A DNA stretch of 64,000 nucleotides from an uncultured Oscillospiraceae bacterium (GTDB taxonomy: Bacteria; Bacillota; Clostridia; Oscillospirales; Oscillospiraceae), in the NCBI GenBank assembly GCA_947629775.1, contig CANRFA010000008.1:1-64000 (forward strand). Reading direction: 5' to 3'. The position numbers and the translations under genes were made by a program. A model generated the notes under the pieces. It worked only from the letters and a program-made list of their open reading frames with translations, was not told the DNA's origin and did not search any database. Numbering within the stretch: the first letter of the stretch is position 1; every line of letters starts with the position of its first letter. This document shows positions 16,201-24,820 of the stretch, piece after piece.

Positions 16201-17675
16201 ACCCCAACCCCATTGTGCCCTGTGACTGTCCGGATCCGGACGTGATCCGGGTGGGGGACACGTACTACATGATCTGCACTACCATGCACTTTTTCCCCGG
16301 GGGTGAGATCCTGCGCTCCTTTGACCTTATTCACTGGGAGCACGCCGCCTATGTCTTTGATCGGCTGGACGATACCCCGGCCCAGCGGCTGCGGGGCGGG
16401 AACATCTACGGGAAGGGAATGTGGGCGGCTTCTCTGCGGTACCACGACGGCGTCTTTTACGTCTGCTTTTCGGCCAACGATACCCAACGGTCGTATCTGT
16501 TTACCGCCCGGGATATCCGGGGACCCTGGACAAAGAAGGTCATGGAGGGCTTCTATCACGACGCGTCCCTCCTCTTCGATGACGACGGGGCGGTCTGGCT
16601 GGCCCATGGCCACGGGGAGATCCATATTACCCGGTTGCGGCCAGACTGCGGCGGTCCGATGGAAGGCGGCCTCAACCGTGTGGTGGTGCGGGATACCGGA
16701 AACCCATATCTGGGATACGAAGGAGCCCATCTGTATAAGATCCACGGAAAATACTGCCTCTTCCTCATCCACTCCAGAAGGGATCGCTGGCGGCGGGTCC
16801 AGGCATGCTTTACGGCGGACTCCCTGGATGGGGAGTTTGTGGGGGGAGATATCCTGGACGACGACCGGGGGTTCCTGGACCAGGGGGTGGCACAGGGCGG
16901 CGCAGTGGATACCCCGGAGGGCAACTGGTACGCCATTCTCTTTCAGGACAGCGGTGCGGTGGGACGGCTTCCCATCCTGCTGCCCATGTCCTGGAAGGAC
17001 GGTGCCCCCGTTCTGGGGAAGCAGGGGCGTGTGCCGGAGGAGATTCCGATTCGCTGTACCAGACCGGGGGCTGACTGTAAATCCCTGACGGAGAGCGACG
17101 ACTTCCGGGGTCCATGGAAGGACTGCTGGCAGTTCAACCACCAGCCGGACCGGTCCCTGATCTGCCGGGATACGGCGCGGGGAATCTGGCGGGTGCGGAC
17201 CGACCAGGTCAGCGCGGACCTGACCGGAGCGCTGAATACCATCACCCAGCGGATGCGGGTTCCGGCCTGCGCGGCGGAAGTAACCGTGCTGGGAGCCGAT
17301 CTGCGGGAGGGAGATGTGGCCGGTCTTTGCGCCCTGCAGGGATGTTATGGGCTCATTGGCCTGACCCGGCGGCAGGGATCCCTTTGGCTTATCGTTCTGA
17401 CCAGGGACGAGGATGGGGTGGAGCGGGAGCGCTGCGCCATCCACATGGAGACAGACCGCGTCCGGGTTCGCCTGACAGCGGACTTCACACGTATGCGGGA
17501 TCTGGCCTCTTTCGGGTATCTGGACGGGAACCGGTGGAGAAGAGTCGGACCGGGCCATAGACTGCTGTTCCGGCTGGACCATTTTACAGGATGCCGGTTC
17601 GGTCTGACGGTGTATTCCACTCTGCAGCCGGGCGGAAGCGGAGGGTTTCGGGGCTTCCGGTACGATTGTGAATGA
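16197..17675 (+). CDS. GH43 family glycosidase (second paralogue)
   Basis: GH43 enzyme, 492 aa, diverged from its upstream neighbour. Catalytic acids: Asp13 in CDCPDPDV, Asp122 in FYHDASLLFDDDG, Glu175 in YEGAHLYK. The propeller is followed by a C-terminal beta-sandwich, as in GH43 subfamilies of xylosidase/arabinosidase type. No signal peptide. GTG start at 16197 overlaps the upstream stop by 4 nt. Having two distinct GH43 enzymes suggests complementary duties, for example one xylosidase and one removing arabinose side chains; which is which cannot be read here. Confidence 0.85.
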   Translation: MNPNPIVPCDCPDPDVIRVGDTYYMICTTMHFFPGGEILRSFDLIHWEHAAYVFDRLDDTPAQRLRGGNIYGKGMWAASLRYHDGVFYVCFSANDTQRSYLFTARDIRGPWTKKVMEGFYHDASLLFDDDGAVWLAHGHGEIHITRLRPDCGGPMEGGLNRVVVRDTGNPYLGYEGAHLYKIHGKYCLFLIHSRRDRWRRVQACFTADSLDGEFVGGDILDDDRGFLDQGVAQGGAVDTPEGNWYAILFQDSGAVGRLPILLPMSWKDGAPVLGKQGRVPEEIPIRCTRPGADCKSLTESDDFRGPWKDCWQFNHQPDRSLICRDTARGIWRVRTDQVSADLTGALNTITQRMRVPACAAEVTVLGADLREGDVAGLCALQGCYGLIGLTRRQGSLWLIVLTRDEDGVERERCAIHMETDRVRVRLTADFTRMRDLASFGYLDGNRWRRVGPGHRLLFRLDHFTGCRFGLTVYSTLQPGGSGGFRGFRYDCE

Positions 17676-17723
17676 AAGGGCGGGCCAGCCGAACAGACAG
17701 AACGTTCGCCAGACTATCTGAAA

Positions 17724-17764
17724 GCAACAGGCCACCTGCTTCCGGAAAGCGGGCGGCCTGTTGC
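17724..17764 (+). terminator. Terminator of the xylan-utilisation operon
   Basis: A 10-bp stem (17724-17733 with 17755-17764) encloses a second small hairpin. The T-tail is weak, but the position, 49 nt after the last GH43 stop and before a new promoter, supports the call. Confidence 0.5.
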
Positions 17765-17792
17765 ATGGTTGAAGAGGTGCAGAGGACTTTCC

Positions 17793-17821
17793 TTGACGGC
17801 GCCAGGTCGCCGTGTTAGAAT
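17793..17821 (+). promoter_or_regulatory. Promoter of the 566-aa protein gene
   Basis: TTGACG (17793-17798), a 17-bp spacer and TAGAAT (17816-17821), about 75 nt before the start codon at 17897. Confidence 0.65.
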
Positions 17822-17896
17822 GCGGACGATGCCTGCGGACAGAAACAAGCTCTCTGCTTTTCAGGCTCTCCATATTGCAGAAAGGAAGGGACGGAT

Positions 17897-19597
17897 ATGA
17901 ATCTGCTGCAGGATCTGGACCGGGTGGACGTGCTGGCCGGGCAGTGTACGAAAGAGCAGCTGGCGGCGCTGCTGCATCGGCTGGCGAGAACCCAGTCGGA
18001 GCAGGTGCGCATGGAGATCTGCCGCCGGCTGGAGGAAACTGTTTCCCCGAAGAGTGTGTGGCCAGCCGCATCGAGCAGCGATCTGATCGCTTCCACGGAG
18101 GCTGTGGTCCGGCGCCTGGAGGAGATCACAGAACAGGATCTGCGGATTGTCATTACCGAGGACTATGCTTCCCGGGACTGGGACGACGATGACGATGATG
18201 ACAGTGAGGAAGATCCGCTGCGGGACTACAGTGACCCGGATGGGATTCTGGTCCGTGTGGCAGAGGCCTGCAGTCAGATCCATGAGCTCGTCCGTGCGAA
18301 GGCCTGGGATCTGGCTCTCTCCCTTGGGGAGCGGACGCTGAGTCTGAAGCCCCGGATTTCTCTGGACGGGCGCAGCTGGATCTACGAGGACGGAGATACG
18401 ATCTCCCTCTCCACCGCTGTGGCGAATATTGCAGTGCATGCGGATCTGTCCACGGCGACCCTGGACACTCTTTACGCGGCGTACCAGTCTCCGTCCGGCT
18501 CTCCGGAGACCATGCTGGAGATTTTCCGCCTTTCGGGGGAGAGAAGACTGCGGCTGGAGGATCTGATCCGCTATGCGCCCACGGACCTGGAGAATTTCCA
18601 GGACTTCCTCTTTTCCTGGGCCGCTTTTCTGGTGGAGCACCAGGAGGACAGCCTGTCCAGGGAACTGTGCCGGGAGGCGGTGGAATTCCTGTCTCCGGAG
18701 GCCCAGATCCGGCTGGCGAAAAGCCAGCTGGAGAGCAGGCCCGAGGAATGCCTCCCCCTGCTGAACAGAACGGAGCTCTCTGTGGAGGAGCGCTATGATC
18801 TGGCCCGGAGGTTGCTGGAAAAGCTGGATCCGCACACGATGTGGTATGAGGACGCCATTCTGAAGGCAGCAGAGCTGGCGGCTGTTCTGCAGAAGGGGCC
18901 GGATGAGGTGGAGGCGTACTGGTTCGATGCCTTTCGAGCCAGACCCACGGCCTGCAACTGGCTGCGGGCTGTGCTCAACAGCAGGGATCCCGCCGCAGCA
19001 AGAGCGAAGCTGGACTCCATCCTGGCGGAAGAGCCGCTGGCACACGACCGGGGAGGGCTGGCGGTCCGTTTTTTCCGCGGAGACTTTGAGACGGCCTTCC
19101 GGGAGGGGATGCACCCGACGGAGTTTCTGGGCTGGAAGGGGTCCTTCCTGCGGGAGGGCTTTGCCCTCTTCCTGGGGACCCTGTATCCGGGCGAGGCGTA
19201 TCCTCCGGGTCTGGAAACCGTCATGGGCAGGTGCCCGGAGTCGATTGGGTTTTTCCCGGAGCGGTATGGAATGGGACTGCCCTTCGGAGCGGAGAGACAG
19301 TTCCGGTCCTGCTTCCGGAAGTGGAAGGAGATCGTGCCCTGGCCGGAAGATCTCCCGGCCGGGACCGTTCTGGACCACTTTGAGGCGGTCATGCAGGAAC
19401 GGATCCGGGCCATTACCCGGATCAGGAGCGTGCGCAGCTATCCGGAGTGCGCTTCCATTGTAGCGGCGATCGGGGAAGTGCGGGAAGCCCTGGGAGAAGC
19501 CGGGGCAAAACAGCGGATCCTGGACGGGTACGCGAAGACGTACGCCCGGTTTTCGCGGCTGCGCAGCGAACTGGAGAATTTCGGATGGAAGCGGTAA
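17897..19597 (+). CDS. Unrecognised helical protein with acidic patch
   Basis: 566 aa, not assigned to a family. It reads as a soluble, mostly alpha-helical protein with no signal peptide or transmembrane segment. A run of Asp/Glu (WDDDDDDDSEEDPL, near residues 95-108) splits a short N-terminal part from a long repeat-like helical region. The C-terminus (SYPECASIVAAIGEVREAL, then ARFSRLRSELENFGWKR) resembles the tail of SWIM-zinc-finger/TPR-like clostridial proteins, but no zinc-binding Cys/His set is present; that resemblance is from memory. It is transcribed alone from its own promoter and converges on an equally unknown 701-aa gene. Real gene: good promoter, AAGGAAGGG-type ribosome site, unbroken 1.7-kb frame. 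Confidence 0.8.
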   Translation: MNLLQDLDRVDVLAGQCTKEQLAALLHRLARTQSEQVRMEICRRLEETVSPKSVWPAASSSDLIASTEAVVRRLEEITEQDLRIVITEDYASRDWDDDDDDDSEEDPLRDYSDPDGILVRVAEACSQIHELVRAKAWDLALSLGERTLSLKPRISLDGRSWIYEDGDTISLSTAVANIAVHADLSTATLDTLYAAYQSPSGSPETMLEIFRLSGERRLRLEDLIRYAPTDLENFQDFLFSWAAFLVEHQEDSLSRELCREAVEFLSPEAQIRLAKSQLESRPEECLPLLNRTELSVEERYDLARRLLEKLDPHTMWYEDAILKAAELAAVLQKGPDEVEAYWFDAFRARPTACNWLRAVLNSRDPAAARAKLDSILAEEPLAHDRGGLAVRFFRGDFETAFREGMHPTEFLGWKGSFLREGFALFLGTLYPGEAYPPGLETVMGRCPESIGFFPERYGMGLPFGAERQFRSCFRKWKEIVPWPEDLPAGTVLDHFEAVMQERIRAITRIRSVRSYPECASIVAAIGEVREALGEAGAKQRILDGYAKTYARFSRLRSELENFGWKR

Positions 19598-19692
19598 AGG
19601 GCCAAGGTTCCGAACCCATCCGGGCTTCGGGGTAAGGCTCTGCGAATGCTGATGGGGAAACGAAAGTGGGACCGGACAGGTCCGGAGGCCGG

Positions 19693-19730
19693 AAAAGGCC
19701 GCTGCGGAGGCAATCCGCAGCGGCCTTTGT
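19693..19730. terminator. Bidirectional terminator between convergent genes
   Basis: A perfect 14-bp stem (19694-19707 with 19715-19728) has A-run on one side and T-run on the other, so it can stop transcription from both the 566-aa and 701-aa genes. The remaining gap (19598-19910) shows no gene. Confidence 0.85.
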
Positions 19731-19910
19731 CTTCGGAAAGAGACGGATAGCGTAGAGGGCAGCGCCCTGAAGGAGGAATGCCGGCCCTGCGCCAGAGGGT
19801 TCCGTCAGGGGCTGGAGGGGGCTGATCCGGCTGGAGGCCCGCAACTCCAGAGGAAGCAGGACCTTAACGTGGCAGATGCCGCCGATGAGTCTGGCCCATC
19901 CGGCCCTTGC

Positions 19911-22016
19911 TCACTTCTTCACGACCCTGGGGTCCAGGCAGCTGCGTACGGCAGCCACGGTGTACGAGCTGAAGTCCCCTTTCATATCCAGGACGCCGCG
20001 CAGAACGTCCTGCCGCTTCAGGGCCATGCTCAGAGGAAGCAGACCGCAGAGAAGTTCGATGTCCGCGGCCTTCCCGCTCAGCATGGCGCTGGCGGTACTG
20101 AGGACCTGATTGAGCTGGCCGAGGAGGAAGCCGCTGAGGTTGAGCTGGCGGAACGATTTGCCGAGCAGCAGGGTATCGGTCCTGGGAGTCAGAGCCTGGA
20201 AGTCCGGGCGGCGCTTGCCAAGCGCGAATTCCGGGATTCTCCGGCCGTTCAGCAGCGGCTCCGTGAGCAGGGGGAGCATGTAGCAGAAGAGACCGGCCGG
20301 AGCGCCCGCCAGACTTTCGGACAGAGGCTGGATCCACATCAGGAAGCGGTCGGAATCCTCCGGAATCCAGGGGGTTCGGGCTGTGGCGTCCGGACGGAAG
20401 GGGTCCCGGATGGAGACCACTCTGTCCTGGCTGCGGATCAGAGCCTCAGAAGCTTCCGAAAGCCGGTTCTCTTCCAGCTGGAGGCAGCCGGAGCCGGTGC
20501 CGCAGACCGCCGCGGAAAGGGCGTCCGCCAGCTGCTGTCCGCAGGGGCCCGCAGCCAGCACCGGTACGTTACAGAGGTATGCGGAGTAGAGGTATGCCCC
20601 CACCGGTAAGCGGAACTGGCTGGGAACGATGGTTTTCAGGTTCTGCAGGACGACGTCCAGTTCATCCTGCCAGTCCTCCAGTTCCTGGACCGCGTTTTCC
20701 GCGTGCGGAAGAGGCCTCGCGGCAGAAGCGGTATAGAGGAGGGGAGCGGAAGACCTCTGCGCTTCCGGGACAGCGGGAGAAGCGGGGATCTGCAGAGTGG
20801 ACTGCAGGGCGGGCAGGTAGGAATTGAGGTCTCCCACGAAGGAGGCCATATCCTGACGGGCCTGCTCGATCCGGTTCTGCACGGCGAGTCCCGTATTATC
20901 CGCCTGCAGGGACTTCTCCTGAATCTGAGCGTTCAGCTCCTTCAGGGTTTTTCTGGCATCGGAGGTCTTCTTCTTCACGCCCTCCAGCGTTTTCGTGGTG
21001 GATTTCTCCTGGGCTTTCAGTCTGGAGATCGAATCGGTCAGGGTCTGGATCTCCTGTTCGGCGCTCTGGACCCTGTCTTCATGATCGGCGGCCCAGATGT
21101 CCTCGGCAAGGTTGATGCATTCCGTGCGGATATGCTCGTTGCCCATGGCGATGGCAGCCATGAGACGGGCATCCTCGGTGCCGTACTCCGCTACGGTAGC
21201 GGCCGTCTCCGCCCAGACAGAGATCAGTCGGTCGGCGTCGGAGCGGGACAGGTTCAGTCTCTTTGCAACCCGAACGGAGACCGGATCCCGGAAGAGCGCC
21301 TGAATCAGGTCCGTACAGGTGCGCCATTCCTCCTGGCTGCCACCCGTGTGCTCCCGGAAGTACGGCCAGGTGAGCGCATCGAGGAGACAGGACTCGATGA
21401 TGTGGTCCGCATCTCCCACAGAAACCGACTGGATCGGAGTTTCCAGTTGTCTGGGCAGGACGATTCCGCGGTTGTCCACATAGAAGACATCGGAGTCCTG
21501 CAGACTGTACACGGGAAAGATGTTCACATCGTTTTTGCAGTAGAGCCGTCCGTCCTGGGAGATACAGTCTCTGGCCGAACAGAAGGCTCCCAGCCAGGAA
21601 TCGGATTCCGCTTCCCGGCATGCGAAAAGAAAGTCAAAGGAATCGAACTCCACCGGATCGATGACGAGCCCCGACTCCATGGCGATGGCGCAGGCCTCCT
21701 GGGGATCGGACGTTTCGACGGGCAGAAGGAGGACGGGGCGCTCCTCCGCCAGAAAGTCCGTATGGATGAAGAATTTGGTGGGGTCGCGGTACTGGGGAGA
21801 GGCATACCACTCCCACAGGCCGATGACGTCGTCTGTGGGACCGGTGAATTTCTTCAGGGTATCCCAGTAGAGCATGGACCACTTTTCGCCTTCCGGCGGT
21901 TGCTCCGGGGCGACCAGTCTTCCGTCCTGGATGTCAGCCAGCCGCCTCAGCTGCAGTTCTTTCTTCCAGTTGTCCCTGCTCACCATGCACAGGGAGCATC
22001 TTATGTTTTCTTCCAT
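19911..22016 (-). CDS. Unrecognised coiled-coil protein with degenerate P-loop-like region
   Basis: 701 aa, soluble, no family recognised. A globular N-terminal third (about 1-280) begins MEENIRCSLCMVSRDNW. A clear coiled coil follows near residues 310-390, rich in Gln/Lys/Glu heptads (VQSAEQEIQTLTDSISRL). Then comes a linker and a C-terminal domain whose segment NVPVLAAGPCGQQLADALSA looks like a McrB/AAA-type Walker A strand-loop-helix that has lost the GK[ST] residues. This comparison is my inference. ATG at 22016 with AAGGAGG 5 nt upstream. No transposon or phage genes flank it. Its convergent neighbour at 17.9 kb is similarly unassigned. Confidence 0.8.
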   Translation of the reverse strand: MEENIRCSLCMVSRDNWKKELQLRRLADIQDGRLVAPEQPPEGEKWSMLYWDTLKKFTGPTDDVIGLWEWYASPQYRDPTKFFIHTDFLAEERPVLLLPVETSDPQEACAIAMESGLVIDPVEFDSFDFLFACREAESDSWLGAFCSARDCISQDGRLYCKNDVNIFPVYSLQDSDVFYVDNRGIVLPRQLETPIQSVSVGDADHIIESCLLDALTWPYFREHTGGSQEEWRTCTDLIQALFRDPVSVRVAKRLNLSRSDADRLISVWAETAATVAEYGTEDARLMAAIAMGNEHIRTECINLAEDIWAADHEDRVQSAEQEIQTLTDSISRLKAQEKSTTKTLEGVKKKTSDARKTLKELNAQIQEKSLQADNTGLAVQNRIEQARQDMASFVGDLNSYLPALQSTLQIPASPAVPEAQRSSAPLLYTASAARPLPHAENAVQELEDWQDELDVVLQNLKTIVPSQFRLPVGAYLYSAYLCNVPVLAAGPCGQQLADALSAAVCGTGSGCLQLEENRLSEASEALIRSQDRVVSIRDPFRPDATARTPWIPEDSDRFLMWIQPLSESLAGAPAGLFCYMLPLLTEPLLNGRRIPEFALGKRRPDFQALTPRTDTLLLGKSFRQLNLSGFLLGQLNQVLSTASAMLSGKAADIELLCGLLPLSMALKRQDVLRGVLDMKGDFSSYTVAAVRSCLDPRVVKK

Positions 22017-22124
22017 ATATTCCTCCTTCGGCTGCGTCCTGACGGTGTGTCGTGTAAGATCACGTGCCTGTATTGTAATATCCTGAGCTTCCCGCTGCTG
22101 TGGGAGACAGAAGCAGGCTCCGCC

Positions 22125-22666
22125 TTACAGCTGGAAGTCTGCAAGCCGGACGGAGAAGCTCGGGAAAAGGATAGACGGGATGGTATCGGTAAAGGAATAC
22201 TGACAGCAGAGTGTATTGGGAAGATCCCAGACAGTAACCCTGTTTACATGAGGATCTGCAATCCGGTATTCACGGACCCCTGCAGTGTAATAGTGGTAGG
22301 GCTTCCTGATGTAGTCCATGGGTCTGCTGCTGTGGAAACCACTTCGATTACCCGGTCCGGAGCACCCCGGCACCCCCGGTCGTCCAGTTTCCGGGGATCG
22401 CAGATGACGGTAACGTCCAGTTCTGTGCAGGTCTTATCGTCTTCGGTAAGGAATACCGCAAACGGTGATTCATACACTCTGCATGCGCCGCCATTCTGCC
22501 GGATATGAAGCGCTATGGCTATATGCAGTTCCCCGGTGAATCCCTGATGCTTTCGGTCAGGCGGTGACATATAAAAGATCTGTCCGTCGATCAGTTCGGC
22601 CCGTTCGCCTTCGGGGAGGGAGTAAATGTCCCGGACCGTATACGTCTTTCCTTCCCGAAAAGCCAT
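22125..22666 (-). pseudogene. Uma2 family (DUF820) putative endonuclease, frameshifted
   Basis: Uma2/DUF820 proteins have a PD-(D/E)XK nuclease-like fold and are abundant in Clostridia and Cyanobacteria; their role is unclear. The first frame (22666 down to about 22340) carries YTVRDIYSLPEGERAELIDGQIFY and CTELDVTVICDPRKLDDRG. The second frame carries the family's hallmark AGVREYRIADP and the C-terminus down to 22125. The join GAPDRVIEVVS / SSRPMDYIRK falls at about 22334-22339, where a missing single base restores the usual family sequence. Start chosen at ATG 22666 with GGAGG 10 nt upstream. Either a true pseudogene or an assembly or sequencing error. Confidence 0.8.
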
Positions 22667-22864
22667 CCATGTCATTCCTCCCGAAGCTGTATAAAAAGGC
22701 CATGTCATCGCCGGGAAATTCCGGATGAAGCTGGAACGGGGCGCCATGGTGCGGGAAGCGAGGCCTCGTTGGAGAAGAGGCAGCAGGCCGGCAGGAACCT
22801 GTGGGAGCTCATCGAGGCCGATGGCTGCTCCGACCCGGACCGGTTCTCCGGATTCTCTTCTGCA

Positions 22865-22893
22865 AGTATATCCTTTTTACGTTGGGAATGCAA
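22865..22893 (-). promoter_or_regulatory. Putative promoter of the Uma2 gene
   Basis: Minus-strand TTGCAT (complement of 22888-22893), a 17-bp spacer and TATACT (complement of 22865-22870), about 190 nt before the Uma2 start. Confidence 0.5.
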
Positions 22894-23552
22894 CAGGACA
22901 ATACAAGGATGCGCTCTTCCTGCGGAGGATGAGGCTGAGATTCTCTTCTGCGCATGGGGGACGGGAAGTCCGGGAAGCGGCCCGCAAATCCGGTTGTGAC
23001 CACGACGGGCAGTTGTGGACGTCTCTCTGCGTTTCCCTGGGGGAGGCGGAAGAGGAAGGGATCTCCGGAAGGCCCCGGCACAACGGCACGAAGCCTGCGG
23101 CCAAGGGAGAGCCCTTTTCCGGGAAGTATTCTGCTGGCGGGACTCCACAGCCGGAAGCGGATGGAATGCGTTCGCAGCCCTGCGGTGACTCCGCTTTTCC
23201 GGCTCCCTTCCAGGGGGAAGGGAGACCGGATTACAGGCAGGCCGCTCCGGAGAATCCTGCCCGGCCCCTGCAGCTTCCGTTCTGGCGGACCAGCGTTCGG
23301 GAGACGTGGTATGCACGCTGCCTGCTTCCCGGTGCTTTCGGAGAAAGCTTCGATTGCCGGAGCGAGCGCCGCTTCTGTCCTTTATCCTTATATACAGCAG
23401 TTCTCCAGACGGGGAGAGAAGCGGGCTGTCCGAAATGGGGATGTGGACAGAAGAAACGAAGGTCCGCTTCGCGCACCCACGTCTGCGGAGGCTGCAGGCA
23501 GACACGGTGGCAGGCTTCGCTTCGCAGGGAGCAGAAGAGCTGCGCACCGGGG
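22894..23552. other. Long stretch without a credible gene
   Basis: About 660 bases between the Uma2 promoter and the tRNA terminator. Open frames exist in several phases on both strands, but their translations are Arg/Pro/Gly/Ser-rich and family-less, as expected of chance frames in GC-rich DNA. No repeats or RNA were recognised. Possibly decayed genes. Confidence 0.5.
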
Positions 23553-23592
23553 ACGAAAAGAAGACACCCGAAATCATACGATTTCGGGTGTC
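23553..23592 (-). terminator. Terminator of tRNA-Arg
   Basis: Perfect 12-bp stem (23563-23574 with 23581-23592), 6-base loop, then a T-rich run on the minus strand (complement of 23553-23562), just beyond the tRNA 3' end. Confidence 0.85.
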
Positions 23593-23594
23593 TC

Positions 23595-23671
23595 TGGTAC
23601 GGCTGAAGGGATTCGAACCCCCGACCTACTGGTTCGTAGCCAGTCACTCTATCCAACTGAGCTACAGCCGC
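23595..23671 (-). tRNA. tRNA-Arg (anticodon ACG)
   Basis: 77-nt cloverleaf on the minus strand with encoded CCA. The acceptor stem GCGGCTG pairs with CAGCCGT (one G-U pair). The D-arm has AGCTCAGTTGGATAGAGT. The anticodon stem ACTGG/CCAGT encloses loop CTACGAA (anticodon ACG, read as ICG after deamination). The T-arm GGGGGTTCGAATCCC is complete. It reads the CGU/CGC/CGA arginine codons. Confidence 0.97.
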
Positions 23672-23711
23672 ATGGCTCACCGTCAGAACCTCAACCCCTG
23701 ACAGCGGCGCT

Positions 23712-23740
23712 ATTATAGCACCGGGCCCGGGGGAATGCAA
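23712..23740 (-). promoter_or_regulatory. Promoter of tRNA-Arg
   Basis: Minus-strand TTGCAT (complement of 23735-23740), 17-bp spacer, consensus TATAAT (complement of 23712-23717), about 40 nt before the mature tRNA 5' end. Confidence 0.8.
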
Positions 23741-24349
23741 CCCCCTTTTTGAAAAAAATCCAAAAAAATTTTTGTGCGGAGAAGGCTGGGTTTCCTTGTG
23801 GGACAGAGCGTCCGCGACGCGGGGCATCCATCCGCAGCGCGCCGGAGCACGGACCGGGAGGCGCAAAATCGATTATCCCGGGCGACGGGTGGAAGGGGGG
23901 ATCCTGTGCGACGGACGTTGGGGACTGTTGTTTGTGACGGGGCAGGGCGAGAAGATAACGGGCCGTCGGCAGGAAGACTGGGATCGGGCGGGGGAGGGAC
24001 CTGCGAAGCAGTCCGATCCGGAGAAAGGATGGACCGGATCCGGGGAGTGGAATCGGCAGGGTTCCTGGCATGGACAGATCCGCCGGGCCCCGCAGGCGGA
24101 AGGAATCCCGGGGTGGCCGGAAGGGGCAGCCAGCTATGGAAAGGGGTTGTCAGATGTGACAGAAACCGGGGCTGGACAGGTGAATATTTCGTCACTTTGA
24201 AGACCGGCGCGAAACTGGAAATGAAATCGGTATGAAAACCGGGATTTCGGGCAAATGCTGAGGGTATTCCCGCCAAAAGGGGCATCAGATTCCACAAAAC
24301 CATCTCGGCCGGTTTCCAGCTGTCCGGGGAGGAGAGCCGGAATCTGTGC
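23741..24349. other. Stretch upstream of the fatty-acid operon, no gene seen
   Basis: About 600 bases between the tRNA promoter and the acpP promoter. It is GC-rich, with several overlapping open frames whose translations look random. No RNA, repeat or binding-site cluster was recognised. Confidence 0.5.
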
Positions 24350-24377
24350 TTGACAAACCCGCCGGGATCCTTATAAT
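24350..24377 (+). promoter_or_regulatory. Promoter of the fatty-acid operon
   Basis: Consensus TTGACA (24350-24355), a 16-bp spacer and consensus TATAAT (24372-24377), 78 nt before acpP. One of the strongest promoters in the window. Confidence 0.85.
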
Positions 24378-24387
24378 AACCTTAAGT

Positions 24388-24414
24388 ATTTTAGCTAAAA
24401 TTTTTTAGCTAAAA
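24388..24414 (+). promoter_or_regulatory. Twin palindromic operator, probable MarR/FabT-type site
   Basis: Two palindromes sit just after the -10 box, around the expected transcription start. They are ATTTTAGCTAAAAT (24388-24401) and TTTTAGCTAAAA (24403-24414), with centres 14 bp apart. They stand out as an AT-rich patch in GC-rich DNA. Their location over the start site suggests repression, most likely by the MarR protein encoded at the end of this operon. Confidence 0.6.
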
Positions 24415-24455
24415 TATGAGAAGTAATTTCATCACCCGGAAAGGAAGTTATCATA

Positions 24456-24692
24456 ATGGAGATTACCTTTGAGAAGGTTCGGGACATTATCGTGGATACC
24501 CTGAGCTGCGACCCCGACGCCGTGACGATGGAGACCAACCTGATCGAGGACCTGAAAGCGGACTCCCTGGAGATCGTGGACCTGTCCATGGCTCTGCAGG
24601 AGGAAGTGGGCGTGGGCATCGCGGACGAGGACATGGAGAACATCCACACCGTCAGCGATATCCTGGACTACATCCGCAGCCACAAGGACTGA
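24456..24692 (+). CDS. acpP: Acyl carrier protein
   Basis: 78-aa acidic four-helix carrier of acyl chains in type II fatty-acid synthesis. The 4'-phosphopantetheine attachment Ser37 lies in ADSLEIVDL. First gene of the fab operon, with AGGAAG upstream of the ATG. A hairpin in the 128-nt gap before accD probably lets acpP be made in excess of the enzymes. The phosphopantetheinyl transferase encoded at 45.5 kb could activate it. Confidence 0.96.
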   Translation: MEITFEKVRDIIVDTLSCDPDAVTMETNLIEDLKADSLEIVDLSMALQEEVGVGIADEDMENIHTVSDILDYIRSHKD

Positions 24693-24755
24693 GCGTCGGC
24701 GCCAGCGGCAAAAGGCCGAGGCGGAAACGGGAGTAGAGGTACGAACCAGCAGCGG

Positions 24756-24777
24756 AGCGGGGGCTCAGTCCCCCGCT
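24756..24777 (+). terminator. Hairpin between acpP and accD
   Basis: An 8-bp stem (24756-24763 with 24770-24777) is followed by GTT. Weak T-tail, so probably a partial terminator or mRNA-stabilising hairpin. Confidence 0.5.
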
Positions 24778-24820
24778 GTTCCTGACCACCCACCCCACCC
24801 TCCGCCGGAAAGGAGCACCC

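Noticed and set aside
22725..23606. Overlapping frames of 250-290 codons on both strands between Uma2 and the tRNA
   Set aside because: Translations lack any domain pattern and run through the tRNA terminator; considered chance frames or decayed DNA.
23774..24235. Open frames of about 140-150 codons before the fab promoter
   Set aside because: Gly/Arg-rich random composition, several competing frames, no ribosome site and no family.
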